From assembly GCF_009729855.1 (NCBI RefSeq), contig NZ_WODA01000008.1:1-64000 (forward strand): DNA of 64,000 nucleotides, read 5' to 3'. The position numbers were made by a program, and so were the translations under genes. The stretch's first letter is position 1, and every line of letters begins with the position of its first letter. Under the pieces are notes generated by a model that was not told the origin of the DNA, did no database searches, and was given only the letters and a program-made list of their open reading frames with translations. Shown here in pieces: positions 45,035-53,700 of this stretch. This DNA is from Agromyces luteolus. Its GTDB lineage: Bacteria > Actinomycetota > Actinomycetes > Actinomycetales > Microbacteriaceae.

Positions 45035-46077
45035 CGCACCCGCTCCGTCGCACGCTGCGCGAACTCGCCGAGCTCGGCGCGGAGCGCCGGCGGGAGTTCC
45101 GCGGCGTCGAGCTCGTATCGTGCGAGCGTCACGTGCTCGTGCGCGAGCGCCAGGGCCGCGTCGAGCGCGCCGCACGCGCGGAGCTCCTCGCGCAGCCCTT
45201 CCGCGGATGCGTCGTCGAGCGTCGGGTCGCCCAGCCGGTCCCGGATGGCGGGCCACGACGACGTGGTCGCCGCGTGCGCGATGAGCGCCGTCCGCTTGCC
45301 CTCGCGGAGATCGGCGGATGCCGACTTCCCCGTGACCACGGGATCGCCGAAGACCCCAAGCACGTCGTCGACGATCTGGAACGCGACACCGGCGAGCCGA
45401 CCGAAGCGGCAGAGCGCGGCCACCGCGGCCTCCGGCGCGCCCGCGAGCACGGCGCCGGCCGCGAGCGGCGCCTCGAACGAGTAGACCGCGGTCTTCTGCT
45501 CGAGCGTCGCGAGCACGCCCTCGAGCGCGGGCGTGGTCCCGTCGAGCGTCGAGACGACGTCGGCGAGTTCGCCTGCGGCAGAGACGAACACCGCACGGTC
45601 GAGGATGTCGAGCAGCGATTCGCGGCACGCCCGATCGACGGGCAGCATCGCGAGCTCGCGATGGGCGCGGCTGAGGGCGAGGTCGCCGGCGAGCACGGCG
45701 GCGGTCGCCGCCCAGACCTCGCCGGTCCGCGCATCTCCGCCGTGCGCCGCTGCGCGTGCCGCGAACCGGCCCGCCACGTTCGGCGCGCCCCGCCGGACGG
45801 TGTCGCGATCGATCAGGTCGTCGTGGATGAGGAACGCCGTGTGGAGGAGCTCGAACGCGAGGGCGACGCGCGTGACGAGCGCGCGCTCCGACCCACCGAA
45901 GCCGCGGTACGCGGCCCACACCAGGCGCGGACGCACGCGCTTCCCGCCGGAGCTCTGCTGCTCGATCGACTCCCAGAGCGCGGTGTAGTGGCTTCCGTAC
46001 GCGCCCGCCCGATCCCGCGCGTCGGCGAAGAACCGGCGCAGTTCCTCGTCGATCGCGGAGTCGAGCAGTTCAGGCAC
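45031..46077 (-). CDS. crtE: Geranylgeranyl diphosphate synthase
   Basis: This encodes 348 residues from GTG 46077. The first aspartate-rich motif is FLIHDDLIDRDTVRRG and the second region is AFQIVDDVLGVFGDP. It makes the C20 GGPP that crtB uses. The GTG overlaps the idi stop by 8 bases and has GGAG upstream within idi; upstream in-frame sequence is antisense-like. Together with Idi it supplies the pathway precursors. Confidence 0.93.
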   Translation of the reverse strand: MPELLDSAIDEELRRFFADARDRAGAYGSHYTALWESIEQQSSGGKRVRPRLVWAAYRGFGGSERALVTRVALAFELLHTAFLIHDDLIDRDTVRRGAPNVAGRFAARAAAHGGDARTGEVWAATAAVLAGDLALSRAHRELAMLPVDRACRESLLDILDRAVFVSAAGELADVVSTLDGTTPALEGVLATLEQKTAVYSFEAPLAAGAVLAGAPEAAVAALCRFGRLAGVAFQIVDDVLGVFGDPVVTGKSASADLREGKRTALIAHAATTSSWPAIRDRLGDPTLDDASAEGLREELRACGALDAALALAHEHVTLARYELDAAELPPALRAELGEFAQRATERVR

Positions 46078-46612
46078 GGAACAGCTCCAGTTCCTTCGCC
46101 TGCAGCACGAGCCAGGGGCTGAACGCCCACGGCGCCGCACCGACGGCGGTGGCGAGCGCCCGCGGGTCCACCCAGCGGTACTCGGCGACCTCGCGCGGGT
46201 TCGGGTCGGGCTCACCCGCCGCGGTCGCCAGGTAGACCGGGCAGACCTCGTTCTCGACGATCCCGTTGGCGTCCGTCGCGCGGTAGCGGAACAGCGGGAG
46301 TGCCAGCTCGACGGTGTCGAGCTCGAGCCCGAGCTCGAAGTCGGCGCGTCGTCGGACGGCGTGGATCAGCGGCTCGGCCGGCTTCGGGTGGCCGCAGAAC
46401 GAGTTCGTCCAGACGCCGGCCCAGGTCTGCTTGGTCACGGCGCGTCGGGTGACCAGCACCTCGCCGATCGGATTGACGATGTGGCACGAGAACGCGAGGT
46501 GCAGGGCCGTGTCCGGCCCGTGCGCCGCGCTCTTCGGAGCCCGGCCGATGGGCGTGCCCGACTCGTCGAGCAGGACCACCTCGTCCTCGACGGTCTCGGT
46601 CGTGTGGTTCAT
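46070..46612 (-). CDS. idi: Isopentenyl-diphosphate delta-isomerase, type 1
   Basis: This 180-residue Nudix-fold enzyme interconverts IPP and DMAPP. The active-site Cys is in TNSFCGHPKP, and the acidic metal site is RRRADFELGLEL. It is the first gene of the carotenoid operon and has a strong ribosome site, AGGAGG, 5 bases before the ATG. DMAPP from this enzyme also feeds the prenyl additions by CrtEb, which explains its place in the operon. Confidence 0.95.
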   Translation of the reverse strand: MNHTTETVEDEVVLLDESGTPIGRAPKSAAHGPDTALHLAFSCHIVNPIGEVLVTRRAVTKQTWAGVWTNSFCGHPKPAEPLIHAVRRRADFELGLELDTVELALPLFRYRATDANGIVENEVCPVYLATAAGEPDPNPREVAEYRWVDPRALATAVGAAPWAFSPWLVLQAKELELFRA

Positions 46613-46693
46613 GGTGGCCTCCTAGTCCGGCGGGCGATGCGACGAACCGGGTTCGTGTCCCCGAAGCTAGCAGCGGCTCCGAGCCCGACGGAA

Positions 46694-46706
46694 CAACCGA
46701 AAGTTG
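46694..46706. promoter_or_regulatory. Inverted repeat upstream of the carotenoid operon
   Basis: CAAC and GTTG flank a 5-base centre in the 157-base gap between idi (minus) and a Nudix gene (plus). It is the most AT-rich spot of the gap and is a candidate operator for either gene. A TAGCTT on the minus strand nearer to idi may be its -10 box. No known carotenoid regulator gene is adjacent. Confidence 0.3.
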
Positions 46707-46769
46707 GACCGCGCCGATCGCGGCGCTCGACGGATGCCGCGCACGGACATCGTGCGTCATGCTGGACGG

Positions 46770-47237
46770 GTGACGGGCGAGAGCGGGGACGGCTGGGCGG
46801 AGGGACCCGACGGCCTCCGGTACTGGGGGCGGTACGGGGCTGCCGGGCTGCTGCTCGTCGAGCCGGGCGGGGCGGTGCTCCTGCAGCATCGCGCGACCTG
46901 GAGTCACTTCGGCGGCACGTGGGGGATCCCCGGTGGGGCGCGCCATCGCGGCGAGTCCGCGCTCGATGCCGCCGTGCGCGAGGCGACCGAGGAGACCGGG
47001 ATGCCTCCGGGCGTCGTCACCGCACGATTCGAGAGCGTCCTCGACCTCGGCTTCTGGTCGTACACGACCGTCGTGGCGGATGCGGCGCGACGATTCGAGC
47101 CGCGCCTGGCCGACCCGGAGAGCATCGCCCTGCGGTGGACGCCGATCATCGCGGTCGACGGCCTGCCGTTGCATCCGCGATTCGCCGAGGCCTGGCCGGC
47201 GTTGCGCGACCGGCTCCGCGATCCCGCCGCTCGATAG
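46770..47237 (+). CDS. Nudix hydrolase, MutT-like
   Basis: This encodes 155 residues from GTG 46770, preceded by CATGCT at 6 bases; an ATG-led extension is possible from 46737. The Nudix box is perfect: GGARHRGE...DAAVREATEETGM. FGGTWGIPGG is the preceding strand, and the domain is compact, so it is a house-cleaning pyrophosphohydrolase of unknown substrate. It precedes pgsA by 9 bases, but pgsA has its own start-proximal box. Confidence 0.85.
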   Translation: MTGESGDGWAEGPDGLRYWGRYGAAGLLLVEPGGAVLLQHRATWSHFGGTWGIPGGARHRGESALDAAVREATEETGMPPGVVTARFESVLDLGFWSYTTVVADAARRFEPRLADPESIALRWTPIIAVDGLPLHPRFAEAWPALRDRLRDPAAR

Positions 47238-47246
47238 GATCGGAGC

Positions 47247-47867
47247 GTGGCCGAGAAGAGCACGGGGGTGTCGGATCGGATCTGGACGCTGCCCAACGTC
47301 CTGAGCATGCTCAGGCTCCTGCTCGTGCCGGTCTTCCTCGTCCTCGTCGTCCTCGGCGAGTACGTCCCGGCACTCGTGGTGCTCATCGTCGCGAGCCTCA
47401 GCGACCTGCTCGACGGGTACCTCGCGCGCCGTCTTGGCCAGGTGACGCGTCTCGGGCAGCTGCTCGATCCCGCCGCCGATCGCCTCTACATCTTCGCCGC
47501 GCTCATCGGCCTGGCGGCCAACGACCTGGTGCCGTGGTGGATCGTCGTGGTCATCGTGGCCCGCGACCTGTTCCTCGTGGTGCTCGGCGTCGTGCTCGCG
47601 AACCACGGGTACGGCCCGCTCCCGGTCCACCAGCTCGGCAAGGCGGCGACCTTCGCGCTCTTCACCGGGCTGCCGATCATCATGCTCGGGCTGGCGTTCC
47701 CCGTCCTCCAGCCGGTGAGCGAGCCGTTCGGGTGGGCGGTCACGATCTGGGGCGCCTTCCTGTACTGGTGGGCGGGCGTCATCTACGCGATCGAGACCGC
47801 GCGTGTCGTGCGCGAGACGCGGGTGTCCGGGCCACCGGCATCCGATACGCTTGAGCCGGGAGGTTAG
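47247..47867 (+). CDS. CDP-alcohol phosphatidyltransferase
   Basis: This 206-residue membrane protein has the complete signature D(x)2DG(x)2AR(x)8G(x)3D(x)3D: LSDLLDGYLARRLGQVTRLGQLLDPAAD, quoted here in part as DLLDGYLARR and GQLLDPAADR. Six hydrophobic helices are predicted. It is of the type that makes phosphatidylglycerophosphate or cardiolipin from CDP-diacylglycerol, and the exact acceptor is uncertain. TAGGAT lies 6 bases before the GTG. It is followed 2 bases later by the FHA gene. Confidence 0.88.
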   Translation: MAEKSTGVSDRIWTLPNVLSMLRLLLVPVFLVLVVLGEYVPALVVLIVASLSDLLDGYLARRLGQVTRLGQLLDPAADRLYIFAALIGLAANDLVPWWIVVVIVARDLFLVVLGVVLANHGYGPLPVHQLGKAATFALFTGLPIIMLGLAFPVLQPVSEPFGWAVTIWGAFLYWWAGVIYAIETARVVRETRVSGPPASDTLEPGG

Positions 47868-47869
47868 CG

Positions 47870-48385
47870 GTGGCGGATTCCGACATGACCCAGACCGGCG
47901 CGAACGGCGAGGAGCGCGAGCCGTCGACTGAGACGTCGGCGCATCGCGTCGGCCAGCCGAACGACACCACGATGGGGTTCAGCCGCGAGGCCGCGGCGCA
48001 GTTGAGCGCGCTCGACGCCGACGTGAGCGCGGCCGAGCAGGAGGCGATCGCGGCGCTGCCGTCGGCGTCGGCCCTGCTCATCGTCCGCCGCGGACCGAAC
48101 GTCGGCGCGCGATTCCTGCTCGACACCGAGGTCACCTCGGTCGGTCGGCACCCCGACGCCGACATCTTCCTCGACGACGTCACCGTGTCGCGCAAGCACG
48201 CCGAGTTCGTCCGCCACGGCACGGCGTTCGAGGTGCGCGACCTGAACTCGCTGAACGGCACCTACTTCGACGGCATCCGGATCGAGACGGCACTGCTCAG
48301 CGACGGCGCCGAGGTGCAGATCGGCAAGTACCGCCTCACGTTCTACGCATCGCGACACGACCTCGCGCCGACGGGCACCGGGTGA
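47870..48385 (+). CDS. garA: FHA-domain regulator GarA/OdhI-like
   Basis: This 171-residue protein has a disordered N-terminus and one FHA domain. The phospho-binding residues are in VTSVGRHPDADIFLDDVTVSRKHAEF and DLNSLNGTYFDG. Residues 31-36, NDTTMGF, resemble the TT phosphosite of GarA and OdhI, the target of PknG/PknB-type kinases. In Mycobacterium and Corynebacterium the unphosphorylated form inhibits 2-oxoglutarate dehydrogenase. GGGAGG precedes the GTG. Overlaps the FtsR gene (GTGA). Confidence 0.88.
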   Translation: MADSDMTQTGANGEEREPSTETSAHRVGQPNDTTMGFSREAAAQLSALDADVSAAEQEAIAALPSASALLIVRRGPNVGARFLLDTEVTSVGRHPDADIFLDDVTVSRKHAEFVRHGTAFEVRDLNSLNGTYFDGIRIETALLSDGAEVQIGKYRLTFYASRHDLAPTGTG

Positions 48386-49074
48386 GCGAGGGCGCCGCGG
48401 CGCGGCGTCCGTCCCACGCCCCTCCGCTGCTCGGCATCGGCCAGGTCCTGGCGAGGCTCCAGCCGGAGTTCCCGGAACTGACCCCGTCGAAGCTGCGGTT
48501 CCTGGAGGAGCAGGGCCTCGTCACCCCGGCGCGGACGGCGGCGGGGTACCGCAAGTTCTCGCCGGCCGACATCGAGCGGATCACGGTCGTGCTCTCGATG
48601 CAGCGAGACCACTACCTTCCTCTCAAGGTGATCCGGGCGCACCTCGAGGAGATCGACGCCGGGCGCACGCCGGCCCTGCCCGGCGTCGTCGATGCGACGG
48701 CGTTCCGCGCGACCGCCGCCCGGTACTCCCGGGAGGACCTGATCCGGGAGACCGGCGCCGGTGCTGCGCTGCTCGACGACGCGATCAGCGCGTCGCTCAT
48801 CCGCCCCGCCGAGGTCTACGGCCAGGAGACGAAGGACCTGCTCACCGCGCTGGCCGCGCTGAGGGCCAGCGGCATCGAGCCGCGTCACCTGCGCGGGCTC
48901 CGAGCGGCTGCGGAGCGCCAGACCGAACTCGTCGAACGTGCCATCGCGCCCGAGCGTCGTTCCGATCCCGCCGGCAGGGCTCGGAGCGCGGAGCGCGCCA
49001 GGGAGCTCGGGGACCGGCTCGCGGTCGTCCACGCCGCGGTGATCCGCGACCTCCTCGACCGTCGCTCGCACTGA
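48382..49074 (+). CDS. ftsR: MerR-like regulator FtsR
   Basis: This 230-residue protein starts with a MerR-type winged-helix (IGQVLARLQPEFPELTPSKLRFLEEQGLVTPARTAAGYRKFS), followed by a helical dimerisation region. FtsR of Corynebacterium glutamicum activates ftsZ; the position directly after the GarA-type gene is the same as Rv1828 and the corynebacterial homologue. The GTG overlaps the garA stop. Regulatory targets cannot be read from the window. Confidence 0.88.
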   Translation: MSEGAAARRPSHAPPLLGIGQVLARLQPEFPELTPSKLRFLEEQGLVTPARTAAGYRKFSPADIERITVVLSMQRDHYLPLKVIRAHLEEIDAGRTPALPGVVDATAFRATAARYSREDLIRETGAGAALLDDAISASLIRPAEVYGQETKDLLTALAALRASGIEPRHLRGLRAAAERQTELVERAIAPERRSDPAGRARSAERARELGDRLAVVHAAVIRDLLDRRSH

Positions 49075-49184
49075 CCGGGCGACACGCCGTGACGTTCGGC
49101 CCGATGTCCTCGACTCCGATGGTCGGCGTGGGTAGCGTTGACTGCGCGCCGCCGCGGCGACGACGAGAGTAGAGGGGCGATCGG

Positions 49185-49739
49185 ATGAGCGAGCTCGATC
49201 GGAGCGAGGGAACACGCTACGACCTCGGACTGCTCTTCACCGACGGACTGCCGGAGCACGACGACGGCACGGGCTACCGCGGCGCGGTCGCCGCACGGGC
49301 CGCGGGCATCAGCTACCGACAGCTCGATTACTGGGCCCGCACCCAGCTCGTCGAGCCGACGGTGCGGGGCGCGGCCGGCTCCGGGTCGCAGCGGCTCTAC
49401 GGGTTCCGCGACATCCTCGTGCTCAAGCTGGTGAAGCGGCTGCTCGACACGGGCATCTCCCTCCAGCAGATCCGCGTCGCGGTGACCCAGCTCCGCGAGG
49501 CGGGCATCGACGACCTCGCCCAGACGACGCTCATGAGCGATGGCGCGAGCGTGTACCTGTGCACCTCCGACGACGAGGTCATCGACCTCGTCAATCGCGG
49601 GCAGGGCGTCTTCGGCATCGCCGTGGGCAAGGTCCTGCGGGAGGTCGAGTCCACGCTCGTCGAACTCGACACGCAGCGGGTCGACCAGGTGGACGAACTC
49701 GCCGCGCGTCGCGAGCGGGCATCGCGCAGGATCTCCTGA
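49185..49739 (+). CDS. MerR family regulator (second conserved MerR of the GarA locus)
   Basis: This 184-residue MerR-type protein has the DNA-binding helix pair AAGISYRQLDYWARTQLVEP, and QRLYGFRDILVLKLVKRLLDTGISLQQIRVAV. It corresponds by position to Rv1830. The DUF151 nuclease gene that separates the two MerR genes in mycobacteria is missing here. AGAGGGG lies 8 bases before the ATG, and TAGCGT/TTGACT at 49133-49143 may supply a promoter. Confidence 0.85.
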   Translation: MSELDRSEGTRYDLGLLFTDGLPEHDDGTGYRGAVAARAAGISYRQLDYWARTQLVEPTVRGAAGSGSQRLYGFRDILVLKLVKRLLDTGISLQQIRVAVTQLREAGIDDLAQTTLMSDGASVYLCTSDDEVIDLVNRGQGVFGIAVGKVLREVESTLVELDTQRVDQVDELAARRERASRRIS

Positions 49740-49772
49740 CCCGAGCCGTCCGAGATTCCGACGCCTCGGGTC
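49738..49772. terminator. Candidate hairpin terminator between merR and parA
   Basis: GACCCGAG (49738-49745) pairs with CTCGGGTC (49765-49772). The loop is 19 bases and there is no T-run, so efficiency is uncertain. It overlaps the merR stop and lies in the gap between two converging genes, which fits a terminator. Confidence 0.35.
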
Positions 49773-49853
49773 GGGATTCGCGCACCGCGGATTCGCGTAA
49801 CCGCCGTCGGACGGCGCACTGGATGACGCCGTGTGACGCGGCCGATCCGCGGG

Positions 49854-50696
49854 TCAACGCTGGGGCGCGTCGAGCTCCATCTGGGCGGCGCCCGCCTGGC
49901 CGTAGTCGCCGATGCGCGCAGCACGCAGCACGCGATCCAGCAGCTGGTCGAAGTGGCTCGACATCTCCTCGGCGCTCTCGCCCGGCCACATGTGCAGCGG
50001 CTTCGCCGCACCCTGCGCCTGCTGCAGCGAGGTGCGCTCCGGCAACTGCGGGCTGAGGACGAGCGGACCGAACATGTCGCGCAGCTCCTTGATGCGGAAC
50101 TGGTGCTCGAGCGACTGCACGCGCGCACGGTTCACGATGATGCCGAGCGGCTGCAGGCGGGGGGAGAGCCCTCGCCGGATCTCCTCGATGGCGCGGAGCG
50201 CGCGATCTGCGGCCGCGACCGAGAACAGGCCCGGCTCGGTCACGACCGCGACGCGGTCGCTCGCGGCCCAGGCCGTGCGGGTCAGGGCGTTGAGGGACGG
50301 CGCGCAGTCGATGAGGACCAGCTCGTAGTCGGACTCGACGTTGGCGAGCGCCTCCTCGAGCTTCCAGATGTCGCGGATCGACGGGTGCGGCCCGTCGTAG
50401 TTGATCGCGGACGGGCTCCCGATCATGACGTCGATGGTCGATTGCGGGTTCGACCGGGTCCAGCCGCTCGGAGCGATCGCCGAGCGGACGATCTTCTCCT
50501 TCGGCGATGCGAGGACGTCTGCGACGTTGAGGTGGCCGGACACCTGGATGTCCATGCCGGTCGAGACGTCGGACTGCGGGTCCAGGTCGACCACCAGTGT
50601 TCGCACGCCTCGCGCGAAGGCGGCCGACGCCAGCCCGAGGGTGACGGTGGTCTTGCCGACCCCGCCCTTCAGGGAACTGACCGAGAGAACGTGCAC
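49854..50696 (-). CDS. Orphan ParA family ATPase
   Basis: This 280-residue protein has the deviant Walker A KGGVGKTT at residues 10-17, DLDPQSDVSTGMD, and LVLIDCAPSLNALTRTAW. No parB or parS-like element is adjacent. The GTG at 50696 directly starts the conserved MHVLSVSSLKGG sequence. Ends LLDRVLRAARIGDYGQAGAAQ. It is divergent from pyruvate carboxylase, so it may be a PldP/MinD-like spatial regulator; its cargo is unknown. Confidence 0.87.
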   Translation of the reverse strand: MHVLSVSSLKGGVGKTTVTLGLASAAFARGVRTLVVDLDPQSDVSTGMDIQVSGHLNVADVLASPKEKIVRSAIAPSGWTRSNPQSTIDVMIGSPSAINYDGPHPSIRDIWKLEEALANVESDYELVLIDCAPSLNALTRTAWAASDRVAVVTEPGLFSVAAADRALRAIEEIRRGLSPRLQPLGIIVNRARVQSLEHQFRIKELRDMFGPLVLSPQLPERTSLQQAQGAAKPLHMWPGESAEEMSSHFDQLLDRVLRAARIGDYGQAGAAQMELDAPQR

Positions 50697-50774
50697 GAGC
50701 GAATACGTTACCGTTACTCGCACGGCGATACCTAAATGTTCGCTGTGCGGAAGACCCCCATCCGAAAGGCCTGC
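50697..50774. promoter_or_regulatory. Divergent promoter region for parA and pyc
   Basis: This short, AT-richer gap contains CGTTACCGTTAC and its complement orientation (GTAACGGTAACG), giving overlapping TAACGT/GTTACC boxes that can serve as -10 elements for parA. TACCTAAAT lies upstream of pyc, with the ribosome site AAAGG just before ATG 50775. The repeated GTTACC may also be an operator. An upstream in-frame ATG at 50736 is less well supported. Confidence 0.4.
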
Positions 50775-53700
50775 ATGTTCTCGAAGATCCTGGTCGCCAA
50801 TCGCGGTGAAATCGCCATTCGCGCATTCCGAGCCGCCGTCGAACTCGGTGCGAAGACCGTCGCCGTGTTCCCGTACGAGGACCGCAACTCGCTGCACAGG
50901 CTGAAGGCGGACGAGGCGTACCAGATCGGCGAGCAGGGGCATCCGGTCCGCGCCTACCTCGACGTCTCGGAGATCATCCGCGTCGCGAAGGAATCCGGCG
51001 CCGACGCGATCTACCCGGGGTACGGATTCCTCTCCGAGAATCCGGAACTGGCACAGGCGGCGGCCGACGCCGGCATCACGTTCATCGGCCCGCCGACGCG
51101 CGTGCTCGAGATGGCGGGCAACAAGGTCACGGCGAAGCAGCAGGCGATCGCCGCGGGCGTGCCGGTGCTGAAGTCGACCGAGCCGTCGACCGACGTCGAG
51201 GCGCTCCTCGCGCAGGCCGACGAGATCGGCTTCCCGATCTTCGCGAAGGCCGTCGCGGGCGGCGGCGGCCGCGGGATGCGCCGCGTCGACAAGCGGGAGG
51301 ACCTGCGCCGTTCCCTCGAGGAGGCGATGCGCGAGGCCGACAGCGCCTTCGGCGACCCCACCATGTTCCTCGAGCAGGCCGTCCTCCGTCCACGCCACAT
51401 CGAGGTGCAGGTGCTGGCGGATGCCACGGGCGAGACCGTGCACCTCTTCGAGCGCGACTGCTCGGTGCAGCGGCGCCACCAGAAGGTCGTGGAGATCGCG
51501 CCGGCCCCGAACCTGTCGGACGACGTCCGGGAGTCCCTCTACCGCGACGCGGTCGCCTTCGCGAAGTCGATCGGCTACGTCAACGCCGGCACGGTCGAGT
51601 TCCTGCTGGACACGGCCGGCGAGCGCGCCGGTCAGCACGTCTTCATCGAGATGAACCCGCGCATCCAGGTCGAGCACACCGTGACCGAGGAGGTCACGGA
51701 CGTCGACCTCGTCGTGGCGCAGATGCGCATCGCGGCAGGGGAGGCCCTTGAGGACCTCGGCCTGACCCAGGACCGCATCCACCTGCGCGGCGCGGCGCTG
51801 CAGTGCCGCATCACGACCGAGGACCCGACCGCGAACTTCCGCCCCGACACGGGGAAGATCACGACGTACCGCTCGCCGGGCGGAGCGGGTATCCGGCTCG
51901 ACGGCGGCACGGTCAACCCGGGCGCGCAGATCAGTCCGCACTTCGACTCCATGCTGGCCAAGCTCATCTGCCGTGGCCGCGACTACCAGCAGGCGGTCAC
52001 GCGCACGAAGCGCGCCCTCGCCGAGTTCCGCATCCGCGGCGTGTCCACCAACATCCCGTTCCTCCAGGCGGTCATGGACGACCCGCACTTCATGAGCGGC
52101 GACCTCAGCACCTCCTTCATCGACGAGCGGCCGCAGCTCGTGCGCGGCCGCGTCTCGAAGGACCGCGGCACGAAGATCCTGAACTGGCTGGCCGACGTCA
52201 CGGTCAACCAGCCGAACGGCCCGGCGCCGACGACCGTGTCGCCCGCCGAGAAGCTGCCCGAGATCGACCTGACGGCGCCCGCTCCGGCCGGTTCGCGCCA
52301 GCGCCTGCTCGAGCTGGGACCGACCGGCTTCGCGGCGGCGCTCCGCGCCCAGACGCCGCTCGCCGTCACCGAGACGACCTTCCGCGACGCGCACCAGTCG
52401 CTCCTCGCGACGCGCGTCCGCACGAAGGACCTCGTCGCGGTCGCCCCCTACGTCTCCCGCATGACGCCGCAGCTGCTCTCGGTCGAGGCCTGGGGCGGCG
52501 CGACGTACGATGTCGCGCTGCGCTTCCTCGGGGAGGACCCGTGGGAGCGGCTCGGCGCGCTGCGCGAGGCGCTGCCGAACATCAACATCCAGATGCTGCT
52601 GCGCGGCCGCAACACCGTCGGCTACACGCCGTACCCGACCGAGGTCACGGACGCGTTCGTGCAGGAGGCCGCGACGACGGGCGTCGACATCTTCCGCATC
52701 TTCGACGCGTTGAACGACGTCGCCCAGATGCGTCCGGCGATCGAGGCCGTCCTGGCCACGGGGACCGCGATCGCCGAGGTCGCGGTCTGCTACACCGGCG
52801 ACCTGCTCGATCCGCGCGAGGACCTCTACACGCTCGACTACTACCTCCGTCTCGCCGACGAGATCGTCGCGGCCGGTGCCCACGTGCTCGCGATCAAGGA
52901 CATGGCGGGCCTGCTCCGCCCGGCTGCGGCCGAGAAGCTCGTCGCTGCCCTCCGCGAACGATTCGACCTGCCCGTGCACCTGCACACGCACGACACCGCG
53001 GGCGGTCAGCTCGCGACCCTGCTCGCGGCCAGCCGGGCCGGGGTCGACGCGGTCGACGTCGCCAGCGCGCCCATGGCGGGGACCACGAGCCAGCCCTCGG
53101 CGTCGGCGCTCGTCGCCTCGCTCGCCCACACGGACCGCGACACCGGCATCCCGCTCGACGCGGTGTCCGATCTCGAGCCGTACTGGGAGGCCGTCCGGCG
53201 GATCTACCGTCCGTTCGAGTCGGGCCTGCCGGGCCCGACCGGCCGCGTGTACCACCACGAGATCCCCGGCGGCCAGCTGTCGAACCTCCGCCAGCAGGCC
53301 ATCGCCCTGGGGCTCGCCGACGACTTCGAGCTCATCGAGGACATGTACGCCGCGGCGAACGAGATCCTGGGTCGCGTGCCGAAGGTGACGCCGTCGTCGA
53401 AGGTCGTCGGCGACCTCGCGCTGCACCTCGCGGCCGTCAAGGCCGACCCGGCGGACTTCGCGGCGAACCCCGAGAAGTACGACGTGCCCGACTCGGTCAT
53501 CGGCTTCATGGCCGGCGAACTCGGCGACCTGCCGGGCGGCTGGCCGGAGCCGTTCCGCACGAAGGTGCTCGCGGGGCGCGACGTCCGCGTCGGGGTCGCT
53601 GAGCTCACCCACGCGCAGCGTCGCGGGCTCGCCGAGCCCGGGGTCGAGCGGCAGGCGCTGCTCAACTCGCTGCTGTTCCCCGCGCCGACGCGCCAGTTCG

